In this document: positions 15,542 through 22,969 of the stretch, piece by piece
How positions within the stretch are numbered: the first letter of the stretch is position 1
Layout of the letters: every line of letters starts with the position of its first letter
Origin: a virus
Strand: one strand, 5' to 3'
DNA length: 32,192 bases
Virus record (IMG/VR): IMGVR_UViG_3300025699_000035
Span: 1-32,192 of that record
Position numbers and translations under genes: made by a program
The notes under the pieces: generated by a model
Database searches by the model: none
What the model was told of the DNA's origin: nothing
The model's input: only the letters and a program-made list of their open reading frames with translations

Positions 15542-16822
15542 ATGTCAAAAATTAATATCGCTATCGCAGGCGTAGGTAACTGTTCATCGGCACTTATTCA
15601 AGGTGTCCAATATTATAACGAAAAACCAGAAGACACTATCGGCTTGATGTTTCAAGACATTGGTGGTTATTCAGCTCCAGATTTTAATTTTGTAGTTGGC
15701 TTCGATGTTGATTCACGTAAGGTAGGTCGACGATTAAATACTGCAATCTACGCAAAACCCAATTGTAACATGGAAGTATTTCCTCCAGGTCACGACATGA
15801 GTTGTATTGCTAACGAATCAGTAGTATATCGATCACCAACCCTTGATGGTATTGCACCTCATATGAATGATCTAAATGAAAATATTTCGTTTTTAGAAGA
15901 TACAGAAACAGCTCCAATTACTGCTTCTGAATATCGTGATATTCTTAAAGCTCGTAATGTTGACGTCTTACTTAACTATATGCCAGTAGGTTCAGAAGAA
16001 GCAGCTCAATGGCATATCGAAAATGCTATTCGTGCAGGAGTACATGTTGTTAACTGTATGCCAACTTATATTTCTACTAAAGACGCTATGGAATTAGAAC
16101 AGCTTGCTATCGAACACGGTGTAACAATCGTTGGTTCTGATATGCGTTCTGATTATGGCGCGTCTCGTTTATCTGAAGTCCTTCAAGGATCTATTATGGA
16201 TTCAGGTCTATTAGTTACTCAACATATTCAAGAAAACAAAGCTTGTGGTACAACACAAGGCGATATGCGTAGAACTGGACGTACTGCTAATACTGATTTT
16301 CTAAACATGGCAACTAAAGATCGTTTAAAGAATAAACATATCTCAAAAGAAAATGTTCTTAATGGTCAGGCTGCAGTACGTGGTAAAGATATTGCTGGTC
16401 TTACAATGTATGCTGGTCCATCTCTTACAGTTTTCCAAAAACCAGGTGATGAGTATATTGGATCTGATAATAAGATTGCTAATATCGATATGGTGTTTTG
16501 GGGTTGGGCAGGAGCTCGTTATGAATTGACTGCTCGATTATCTGTTCAAGATTCTCCTAACAGTGCTGGTATCGTATATGATGCTATTCGATTCTGTAAA
16601 GTAGCGGCTGAAATGGGTATTGTTGGTTACTTACGTGGTCCATCAGCATGGTCACAGAAGACTCCACCTCAACAGCTTAAAACTGCAGATTCTAAGTTCG
16701 AATGTGATGCATTAGCTCGTAGAGTTCTAACTGATATTACTCGTCCACAACTTAAAGAAAATAATCCTAAAGTTGAGAACCTAACTTATACATTCCAATC
16801 AGGTGAAAATGATTATGACTAA
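15542..16822 (+). CDS. ino1: myo-inositol-1(3)-phosphate synthase-like protein
   Basis: 426 residues, longer than the roughly 360 of actinobacterial Ino1. N-terminal NAD-binding Rossmann motif AGVGNCSSALIQG (residues 9-21), then NYMPVGSEEA, TANTDFLNM (248-256) and QDSPNSAGIVYDAIR (336-350), all hallmarks of the prokaryotic inositol-phosphate synthase family. The enzyme turns glucose-6-phosphate into inositol-phosphate through NAD-linked oxidation, aldol cyclisation and reduction. The family motif GDDxKSQ reads GSDMRSDYGAS (198-208): the usual Asp is Ser and the Lys is Arg, so activity or product may differ. It heads an overlapping gene series with a phosphatase and DNA-modification-type proteins. 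The strong ribosome site AAAGGAG precedes the ATG. Confidence 0.85.
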   Translation: MSKINIAIAGVGNCSSALIQGVQYYNEKPEDTIGLMFQDIGGYSAPDFNFVVGFDVDSRKVGRRLNTAIYAKPNCNMEVFPPGHDMSCIANESVVYRSPTLDGIAPHMNDLNENISFLEDTETAPITASEYRDILKARNVDVLLNYMPVGSEEAAQWHIENAIRAGVHVVNCMPTYISTKDAMELEQLAIEHGVTIVGSDMRSDYGASRLSEVLQGSIMDSGLLVTQHIQENKACGTTQGDMRRTGRTANTDFLNMATKDRLKNKHISKENVLNGQAAVRGKDIAGLTMYAGPSLTVFQKPGDEYIGSDNKIANIDMVFWGWAGARYELTARLSVQDSPNSAGIVYDAIRFCKVAAEMGIVGYLRGPSAWSQKTPPQQLKTADSKFECDALARRVLTDITRPQLKENNPKVENLTYTFQSGENDYD

Positions 16823-17216
16823 ATTAATTAACACTTTTGATATAGTATATCAAATTAACACTTTTGATATAGATGGTGTAATATATTTTGGTGAAGAATT
16901 TACAGGAGTAAGACCTGGAGAAAATGATGTTATTATCACAGGTCGTTCATATACACAACGAGAAGAAACAGAAACTATGCTTAAATCTCGCGGCATATAT
17001 AATACTGTTATGTATAATCCCATTAGCCGAGACCATGAGTCATACTCTAGAGAAGAAAGTGGTCGTCACAAAGCTCGTTGTATTGAAACTCTAAAAGAAA
17101 CATATGATATTGGACTTCATTTTGAAGATGATCCTGTTCAAATCGAAGAAATCAAAAAGGTCCATTCAGAATTGAACGTAATTCATTTAGTAAGAGAGGG
17201 TCTCATTGGCTACTAA
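16815..17216 (+). CDS. HAD-superfamily phosphatase-like protein
   Basis: 133 residues from ATG 16815, which overlaps the end of the synthase gene; in-frame GTG 16803 and ATG 16809 are alternatives. Motif I FDIDGV holds the two catalytic Asp, motif II is VIITGRS, motif III is probably the Lys in GRHKARC and motif IV is HFEDDPVQIEEI. It is a small, cap-less HAD fold. Next to an inositol-phosphate synthase it could dephosphorylate inositol-phosphate or a modification intermediate, but substrate cannot be inferred from sequence. The N terminus carries a 9-residue tandem duplication (INTFDI repeated), so the first copy is extra. Confidence 0.75.
   Translation: MTKLINTFDIVYQINTFDIDGVIYFGEEFTGVRPGENDVIITGRSYTQREETETMLKSRGIYNTVMYNPISRDHESYSREESGRHKARCIETLKETYDIGLHFEDDPVQIEEIKKVHSELNVIHLVREGLIGY
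16826..16872 (+). repeat. tandem duplication at the HAD motif I
   Basis: A 20-base sequence beginning AATTAACAC occurs at 16826-16845 and again at 16853-16872, offset by 27 bases (9 codons, in frame). It doubles the peptide INTFDI; only the second copy continues into the catalytic DIDG. Confidence 0.9.
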
Positions 17217-18267
17217 TAACTATAACTATGATTGGTGGTCTTATGATAAAGACCTCATGCTTGATTTTAATCATTTCTTAAAGAAAATCAATGATAGAGC
17301 TGCTATTCAACAAGGCTTTACGACTGATCAATACGAAAATCTAAATCGCCACGGAGTAGTAGATTATGGACTAGGTGAGAACGTTGAGTACTTTCATCCA
17401 ACTATTACTTTAGATGATCGTATGAGATTCATTGGTACTGAAATTGCAACATCCAATATGAGTGATACCAATATCGTTGGTAACACAATCATATCTCATT
17501 TCTATGGAGCTCGTGGTGTTCACTGGGTAGTATCAGGAAAGGAAGGAACCTTCGTTGATTTTGACCGTATTGCTGATGGTGATGATGACTATATTAAGTC
17601 TTTACGAAATAATGTAGATAAAGCTATTAAGAATAAACAGCCAATCTGGGGAACAACTGAACTTCATACTTCTATTCAAACATCTGGTAGAAACTATTGT
17701 CGTAAAAAGTATAATGATCCTGATCGTAAGTTTCATCCAGTTGATGTGAGTGAATGGGTTGCATCTTTTAAAGATTCTAAAATCATTGAAGGTATGTTAG
17801 CAGCAAAGGATCTTTATGAAGTGTTTACTCTATTGCGAACATTGCCTGGAGTTGGAGAATACTATGGATTCCATTGCGCAACTTCAACATCGGTTTTACC
17901 TCAAATGAAGTATCATCATGATCAACGATTTGTTGCTCCTGGCCCTGGTGCAGTTTATACGATAAAACTCTTATGGCCAAATGTTCCTAATAAGTATCTT
18001 GCTGAAGCAATTTATTTTATGAGAGAAAACGCAGCTGAAATTGGTTTGACTAAGGATGTTACATTCCATGAATCTGCATATAATATTGAATTAGACAATG
18101 GTTCACATTTATTTAAAGAACAACAGAATGGATTAAAGTACTATGGTACTGAGGTTCTATGTTGTCAGTATGGTGTATATCTGCAGATAAGAGATGACGA
18201 AAAAGCTTGCGGTCGAAGGAAGGTATCAAGAGTAAAACAACAGAATACCCTATCGGAGTTTATGTAA
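17206..18267 (+). CDS. DNA hypermodification-type HhH protein (aGPT-Pplase/HMUDK-helical family)
   Basis: 353 residues. TTG 17206 is the likely start: GAGAGGG ends five bases upstream and it overlaps the HAD stop. A helix-hairpin-helix TLPGVGEYYG lies at residues 212-221, followed by HHDQRFVAPGPGAVYTIKLLWP (237-258), the D...FV.PGPGA signature that I associate with alpha-glutamyl/putrescinyl-thymine pyrophosphorylases and the helical domain of 5-hmdU DNA kinases (PF18723). The middle has RNYCRKKYNDPDRKFHP. In thymine-hypermodifying phages such proteins displace the pyrophosphate on a modified hydroxymethyl base with an amine. No P-loop kinase is fused or adjacent. The family call is by motif; it could also be a DNA glycosylase-like protein. 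Confidence 0.65.
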   Translation: MATNNYNYDWWSYDKDLMLDFNHFLKKINDRAAIQQGFTTDQYENLNRHGVVDYGLGENVEYFHPTITLDDRMRFIGTEIATSNMSDTNIVGNTIISHFYGARGVHWVVSGKEGTFVDFDRIADGDDDYIKSLRNNVDKAIKNKQPIWGTTELHTSIQTSGRNYCRKKYNDPDRKFHPVDVSEWVASFKDSKIIEGMLAAKDLYEVFTLLRTLPGVGEYYGFHCATSTSVLPQMKYHHDQRFVAPGPGAVYTIKLLWPNVPNKYLAEAIYFMRENAAEIGLTKDVTFHESAYNIELDNGSHLFKEQQNGLKYYGTEVLCCQYGVYLQIRDDEKACGRRKVSRVKQQNTLSEFM

Positions 18268-18989
18268 TGGAATATCAAACATTTAAAGATGTTATTTGTA
18301 GAAAGGGAAGTGGTACTGATAGAAAAATGATAAATGATTGTATACAAAATTACAAATATTTTAATTTTACACCAGGATCGATTGTATTAGATTTTGGAGC
18401 TAATATTGGTGGATTTGCTCATATGTGTAAACATGATAACGTAGAGAAGTATGTTGGGTTTGAAGCTGATCCGGATAATTTTACAGTTCTTTCTAAAAAT
18501 ATTCCGGATCATGGAATAATACATCATGCAGCAGTATCGCATTTACATGATGACACAATTACATTTCATAGAACTCCAACAGAAAAAGGTGCATGCTCGG
18601 GTACAGTCACACCAAGTAGAAATACAATAAAAAAAAGATCATTAAAATATGACGTAACAAACCACTTCATCGATGATATAATAGAATTACATAAGCCAAC
18701 GCATCTTAAAATGGATATTGAAGGAACTGAATTTGATTGGTTTAAACTAAATAATGGTAAAATACCAGAATGCATAAATGAGTTTGCTTTAGAATTTCAT
18801 AATCATGAAAAGGTTTATAAATTTGTAGAATTGTGGTATAATACTATAGTAGAAGATTTTGATATTATTAACGTTGCTCATGCAACAGGGTTTAGAAATA
18901 ACATACCTTTTGAAATACCAGAACTTGGTATTAAAGAAGAAAGGGGTGGAAAACTGTGGGGCATTGACATATTTATGAGAAGAAAATGA
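18267..18989 (+). CDS. FkbM-family SAM-dependent methyltransferase
   Basis: 240 residues from ATG 18267, which overlaps the preceding stop (TAATG) and has GGAG eight bases upstream; the longer in-frame start at 18207 is rejected. SAM-binding motif I VLDFGANIGGF, then VGFEADPDN (motif II) and LKMDIEGTEFDWF, the FkbM signature. FkbM enzymes O-methylate sugars, peptides and lipids. In this cluster it may methylate a hydroxyl of the group attached to DNA, or a surface glycan instead. AT-content is higher than in neighbouring replication genes (many AAA/ATA codons), compatible with separate acquisition. Confidence 0.85.
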   Translation: MEYQTFKDVICRKGSGTDRKMINDCIQNYKYFNFTPGSIVLDFGANIGGFAHMCKHDNVEKYVGFEADPDNFTVLSKNIPDHGIIHHAAVSHLHDDTITFHRTPTEKGACSGTVTPSRNTIKKRSLKYDVTNHFIDDIIELHKPTHLKMDIEGTEFDWFKLNNGKIPECINEFALEFHNHEKVYKFVELWYNTIVEDFDIINVAHATGFRNNIPFEIPELGIKEERGGKLWGIDIFMRRK

Positions 18990-19969
18990 AGAATATAATT
19001 AATTGTCCATTTATACCAATAGCAAAACGTCATGCTTCTCATAGAGGAGCTCAAGGTGTTATATATGGTGATATGATTAAACAAAAATATGGCCATTGCG
19101 ATGTTAACTATGGTGGTGAAATTGTAGATCATAATCAATATGACAACCTATGGGTATATCATGGCAGCGATTACAGTGGTGGTCTTAACATGTTTGGTGG
19201 TGTTTATGGGTTTCCATATGTTCAAAACACTGTTAACTTTTCTAAATTTAAAGGCCAAGTCTATTCTATAGGGATAGACTTTCCGCCATATCATGAAATG
19301 CTTAAGAATAAACTAGAATCAGCTAAAAGAGAAGTTCAACCTGAATGGGAACATGTTGATTTAGAAAATCTTAAAAGAATGCATGATACAGCAATAAGAG
19401 TCGATTATCCTAATCCAACTGATAAGCTTGTCATTGGTGATAGCCATTCTATATGTATGTACCGGCCTGGTTGGACAGTTAATAGTGTTCCATTCAAAAC
19501 TCTTAACGGAGCTTTAAAAGAAGGATTTGATTCTTTTATTCCACATGATTATAAAGAACTTCATTGCTATTTTGGTAATATCGATGTGCGTCATCATATT
19601 ATTAGATTAGAAGCTTCTATCATAGATTTAGCTGATAGATATATGGAAGAGGCTGGTAAATATAATGCTAAGATATATGAACTTCTACCAATTGAGAATG
19701 AATCTAGAAAAATACCACAATCAGGGTATCACAAAGGTCAACCATTCTGGGGTTCATGGCAGGAAAGAACTGATATTCGTAATCAGTTTAATGACTATAT
19801 CGAAAAGGAATATGGCATCATACGATGGACTGATAAGCTCTATAATAATATTGGTGAGCTTGATTTTAAGTATATGGAAAAACCAAAGTCTATTCATTTA
19901 TCTCGTGAATTCTATCCGTACTGGAATGGGATTCAATCTAACAACAATACACTAGAGGAATTTTTTTAA
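18986..19969 (+). CDS. SGNH/GDSL-like protein
   Basis: 327 residues, overlapping the methyltransferase stop by 4 bases. The C-terminal part begins with LVIGDSHSICMYRPG (block I, nucleophile Ser in GDSHS), has YFGNIDVRHH (block III, G.N.D) and SIHLSREFYPYW with a candidate catalytic His, although the usual Asp of D..H is not evident. The first about 150 residues form a separate domain of unknown fold (GDMIKQKYGHCDVNYGG, MFGGVYGFPYVQN). SGNH proteins hydrolyse or transfer acyl and carbohydrate esters. Here it may trim or acylate the same substrate that FkbM methylates. Confidence 0.65.
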   Translation: MKNIINCPFIPIAKRHASHRGAQGVIYGDMIKQKYGHCDVNYGGEIVDHNQYDNLWVYHGSDYSGGLNMFGGVYGFPYVQNTVNFSKFKGQVYSIGIDFPPYHEMLKNKLESAKREVQPEWEHVDLENLKRMHDTAIRVDYPNPTDKLVIGDSHSICMYRPGWTVNSVPFKTLNGALKEGFDSFIPHDYKELHCYFGNIDVRHHIIRLEASIIDLADRYMEEAGKYNAKIYELLPIENESRKIPQSGYHKGQPFWGSWQERTDIRNQFNDYIEKEYGIIRWTDKLYNNIGELDFKYMEKPKSIHLSREFYPYWNGIQSNNNTLEEFF

Positions 19970-19970
19970 A

Positions 19971-21158
19971 ATGGCAACTTGGGCAAGTATAGTACCACTT
20001 ATTGGTGGAGAAACAATTGCAATGGAGAATGTGTTCGGTAAACGACCTGAGTATATTTTGTCATATAGTGCGTTTGCAAGTAATGATTCTCAAATACTGA
20101 ATCACTATAATAATGAAGTACCATATCACGTGATTGATGAAGGTAATGGTAAGACTGACTATGTTGATATAGTCAATACAGTATGTCCATGTGCTGGTCT
20201 TTCTTCGTTATCTCCACAAGCCAATTCAAACAGTGCTATGAATAACTGGATGTATGAATCAGCAGAATATGTGTTGGGTAAGGTTAAACCTAAAGTATTC
20301 TGGGGAGAGAACGCACCAAGACTTGCATCTAAGATGGGTGAACCTGTTGTTAAACGTCTTCGAAAGATTGCTGAAGATCATGGGTATGTTTTTAGCATAT
20401 ATAAAACTAAGAGCATATTGCATGGTCTGTCACAAGTTCGAGACAGAACTTTTTACTTTTTTTGGAAAGGAGACCTAGTGCCACTCCTTGGCTACGTTAG
20501 TGAGCCACACATTACTATTGAAGATCATATCCGTTCTATCGAAAGACGCGAAGATGATCCAATGAACGTACTAACAAACGATAAAAAACCATCTGATAAT
20601 CCTTACTATCGATACGTATTAGAAGTTATTGAGGGTGGTATTACGCATTCTGAGTTTCAAGATAAGATCGAAAAAACAACTAATCCAATGGGCTATATTG
20701 AAGATCATACTAATTATAAAGTTGTTGCTGAGTGGATGCGTGAACAAGGTTACGATAATGTTGCTAAGAAATGTGATAGACAATATCATAAGCTTAAAGC
20801 TGGTGGTAACATTATGCGTAAGACTACAGAGATTCCTAAGGGTAAAATAGGTGCCTTTGTAGGTCATATGCCAACGTGTCTTACTCATCCAGATGAAGAC
20901 CGTTATTTAACTGTTCGTGAAGCTATGTCAATTATGAAGCTTCCAACAGATTTTCAACTGATAAATCCCAAAGCTAATCTAAATCATATATGTCAAAATG
21001 TTCCTGTTACAACAGCAGAGCATCCAGCGCGCATGATAAAGAAATGGCTTGAAGGAAATCTTGATTCAATTGAAACTAAATTCTTAGTCGAAGACAATAA
21101 GAAACGTACTTATGATTATGAAAATAAAGGTTTACAATTGGATGAATTTATGATATAA
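19971..21158 (+). CDS. C5-cytosine DNA methyltransferase-like protein
   Basis: 395 residues. Motif IV CPCAGLSS holds the catalytic Cys at 74, motif VI is ENAPRL (113-118), motif VIII QVRDRTFYF (155-163), and a C-terminal LTVREAMSIMKLPTDFQL with HICQNVPV fits motifs IX-X and a target recognition region between. Motif I is unusual: instead of DLFAGxGG the start reads VPLIGGETIAMENVFG. The catalytic residues suggest a working C5 enzyme. In a phage that makes hydroxymethyl-dCMP, a plain 5-methylation role is puzzling. It closes the modification block and its final codons form the promoter of the bS21 gene. Confidence 0.8.
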   Translation: MATWASIVPLIGGETIAMENVFGKRPEYILSYSAFASNDSQILNHYNNEVPYHVIDEGNGKTDYVDIVNTVCPCAGLSSLSPQANSNSAMNNWMYESAEYVLGKVKPKVFWGENAPRLASKMGEPVVKRLRKIAEDHGYVFSIYKTKSILHGLSQVRDRTFYFFWKGDLVPLLGYVSEPHITIEDHIRSIERREDDPMNVLTNDKKPSDNPYYRYVLEVIEGGITHSEFQDKIEKTTNPMGYIEDHTNYKVVAEWMREQGYDNVAKKCDRQYHKLKAGGNIMRKTTEIPKGKIGAFVGHMPTCLTHPDEDRYLTVREAMSIMKLPTDFQLINPKANLNHICQNVPVTTAEHPARMIKKWLEGNLDSIETKFLVEDNKKRTYDYENKGLQLDEFMI

Positions 21159-21159
21159 T
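21131..21159 (+). promoter_or_regulatory. sigma-70-type promoter for rpsU and uvsX
   Basis: TTTACA (21131-21136), 17-base spacer, TATAAT (21154-21159). It overlaps the last codons and the stop of the methyltransferase gene. The ATG of rpsU is 28 bases downstream. Confidence 0.85.
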
Positions 21160-21186
21160 ATACTATTAATCAACAAAGAGAAAACT

Positions 21187-21423
21187 ATGCCTAAGGTAAT
21201 TTTAAACAAAAACAAAACCAAAAAACCAATGCCGTTCGATGTAGCATTACGCAAATTCAGCAAGATCGTTGAAGAAGCTGGTATTTTACAGAAAGTAAGA
21301 GAGAAGGAATATTACGAGAAGCCAACATCAAAGCGTCGTCGTAAAGGAAAGGAAGCAGTGAAGCGTCAAAGCAGATTGAATGCAGAGAATCCAATGAACC
21401 AACGTAATAATAGGAAGTACTAA
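21187..21423 (+). CDS. rpsU: ribosomal protein bS21 homologue
   Basis: 78 residues aligned by eye with E. coli bS21: PFDVALRKFSKIVEEAGILQ and REKEYYEKPTSKRRRKGKEAVKRQ match the bacterial protein, including FYEKPT-type and basic C-terminal regions. bS21 sits near the anti-Shine-Dalgarno end of 16S rRNA in the 30S subunit and helps initiation. Phage-encoded bS21 is known from several marine phages and could enter host ribosomes to favour phage mRNA. The N terminus has a few extra basic residues (NKNKTKKPM). It has its own near-consensus promoter and lies one base before uvsX. Confidence 0.95.
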   Translation: MPKVILNKNKTKKPMPFDVALRKFSKIVEEAGILQKVREKEYYEKPTSKRRRKGKEAVKRQSRLNAENPMNQRNNRKY

Positions 21424-21424
21424 T

Positions 21425-22483
21425 ATGAGTGTTATGGATAAATTAAAGAAGAATTCTAAGATCAAGGAAACTTCTATTCTAAACGAAAGCATATTCTTTT
21501 CAGTAAAAGATCAAGTTGCAACTGAGGTGCCAATGGTTAACGTTGCATTATCAGGTGATCCAGATGGTGGTCTATCATCAGGTCTTACTGTACTTGCTGG
21601 TCCATCAAAGCATTTTAAAACATCATTTGCTTTATTGATGGCTGCAGCTTATCTAAAAAAACATAAAGATGCTGTTTGTTTATTCTATGATTCAGAGTTT
21701 GGTTCACCTCAATCGTACTTTGAAACATTTGGTATCGATGCGAGCCGTGTACTACATACTCCTATCGTTGATGTTGAGCAACTTAAGTTTGATCTAGTTG
21801 GTCAATTAGATAATATTGAACGTAAAGATAATGTAATTATCGTAATCGATTCAATTGGTAACCTTGCTTCTAAGAAAGAATTACAAGATGCTAAGGATGA
21901 GAAATCAGTTGCTGATATGTCTCGTGCTAAAGCTCTTAAAGGTCTATTCCGTATGGTAACACCATATCTAACAATGAGAAACATCCCATTGCTAGCTATC
22001 AACCATACATACCAAGAAATGGGTCTATTTCCTAAAGCAGTTGTTTCAGGCGGTACGGGTATCTATTACTCAGCCGATAACATTTGGATCTTAGGTCGTC
22101 GACAGAATAAGACTGGTACTGAAGTAACTGGTTATGACTTTGTTATTAATGTGGAGAAATCAAGGTTTGTTAAAGAGAAATCTAAAGTGCCTATTCAAGT
22201 TTCTTGGGATGGCGGTATTGAGTCTCATTCAGGTTTGCTTGATGTCGCTCTTGATGGTAATTACGTTGCTAAGCCTTCTAATGGTTGGTATTGCCGTGTT
22301 GATCGTAGTACCGGTGAATTGGTGCAACCAAAGGTTAGGGAAAAAGAAACTCTAACACCAGAATTCTGGGAACCTATCTTTAAGGATACTGATTTTAAAA
22401 CGTATCTAACTGAGAAATATCAAATAGGTGCTAAACAATCTAATGAAAAAAACCGTTTACAAGAGGATGAAAATGAGTTATAA
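21425..22483 (+). CDS. uvsX: UvsX, RecA-like recombinase
   Basis: 352 residues (T4 391). Walker A GPSKHFKTS (residues 59-67) is the T4-type variant rather than the RecA GPESSGKT form; Walker B is VIIVIDSIGN, and RAKALKGLFRMVTPYLT with LLAINHTYQEMG fits the RecA core. It forms filaments on single-stranded DNA for strand exchange and recombination-dependent replication. The order uvsX-small genes-gp41 follows T4. TAGGAAG lies upstream of the ATG. The acidic C terminus (RLQEDENEL) overlaps a further promoter-like sequence. Confidence 0.95.
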   Translation: MSVMDKLKKNSKIKETSILNESIFFSVKDQVATEVPMVNVALSGDPDGGLSSGLTVLAGPSKHFKTSFALLMAAAYLKKHKDAVCLFYDSEFGSPQSYFETFGIDASRVLHTPIVDVEQLKFDLVGQLDNIERKDNVIIVIDSIGNLASKKELQDAKDEKSVADMSRAKALKGLFRMVTPYLTMRNIPLLAINHTYQEMGLFPKAVVSGGTGIYYSADNIWILGRRQNKTGTEVTGYDFVINVEKSRFVKEKSKVPIQVSWDGGIESHSGLLDVALDGNYVAKPSNGWYCRVDRSTGELVQPKVREKETLTPEFWEPIFKDTDFKTYLTEKYQIGAKQSNEKNRLQEDENEL

Positions 22484-22484
22484 T
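22456..22484 (+). promoter_or_regulatory. promoter-like sequence at the uvsX 3' end
   Basis: TTTACA (22456-22461), 17-base spacer, TATAAT (22479-22484). It overlaps both the uvsX end and the first codons of the next gene, so transcripts would start near 22491, inside that gene. It could serve the 22762 gene and gp41. Confidence 0.6.
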
Positions 22485-22793
22485 AGTATATCTGAAAGCG
22501 ATTATGGATATGTCGAAAATCCAGAATCTGATTTATATGGCGTCAAGTTAAGTTCTGGCAAATGGAAAAACGTTGTTGTAATATACGGCAAAGTTTCTAT
22601 TAGAGAAAATGTTGAATCTGGTATAGCTACGTTATCATTTACGTATCAAATTAAAGATTCAACTAACTCATATCAAATCGACGAACTCGAATCGAGTGAA
22701 GAGTTTAAGAATTACTTAGGTGATATCCTATCCCATATTATAAACAGCAAAGAGGAAGCAAATGAAAACACGATTGATTCAAGCATTGATTAA
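22473..22793 (+). CDS. hypothetical protein, 106 residues
   Basis: ATG 22473 follows GAGG by six bases and overlaps the uvsX stop by 11 bases; the earlier in-frame start at 22428 has no ribosome site. The protein has a beta-rich centre (WKNVVVIYGKVSIRE, TLSFTYQIKDS) and an acidic C terminus. Its place between uvsX and gp41 is where marine T4-like phages carry small conserved genes. Function unknown. Confidence 0.7.
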   Translation: MSYNSISESDYGYVENPESDLYGVKLSSGKWKNVVVIYGKVSIRENVESGIATLSFTYQIKDSTNSYQIDELESSEEFKNYLGDILSHIINSKEEANENTIDSSID

Positions 22794-22962
22794 GAATGCT
22801 GAAGGTAATATTGCCAAGCATAAGTTAAACGTTGAAGTGTTTCTTAATAATCCATCTGGTGTAGCTGAGCATTCAGACTACATTGAAACGATTCAGAATG
22901 AGATCGATAAAGTTTCTCATTATGAAGACCAGATTGAAACTATTAACAAACACTTTGGATAA
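22762..22962 (+). CDS. small helical protein, 66 residues
   Basis: Starts inside the previous gene (32-base overlap) with GAGG upstream. Predicted to be a helical hairpin: KTRLIQALIKNAEGNIAKHK, then NPSGVAEHSDYIETIQNEIDKV. A recurring small gene near gp41 in T4-like phages; function unknown to me. Confidence 0.7.
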   Translation: MKTRLIQALIKNAEGNIAKHKLNVEVFLNNPSGVAEHSDYIETIQNEIDKVSHYEDQIETINKHFG

Positions 22963-22969
22963 TAACTAA

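Noticed and set aside
18207-18266. Upstream 20-residue extension of the FkbM protein
   Set aside because: It overlaps the previous gene deeply and lacks a ribosome site, whereas ATG 18267 has GGAG at good spacing.
20619-20888. Minus-strand ORF opposite the C5-MTase gene
   Set aside because: It is a shadow of the strong + strand frame. No ribosome site is present and all supported genes in the window are on the + strand.
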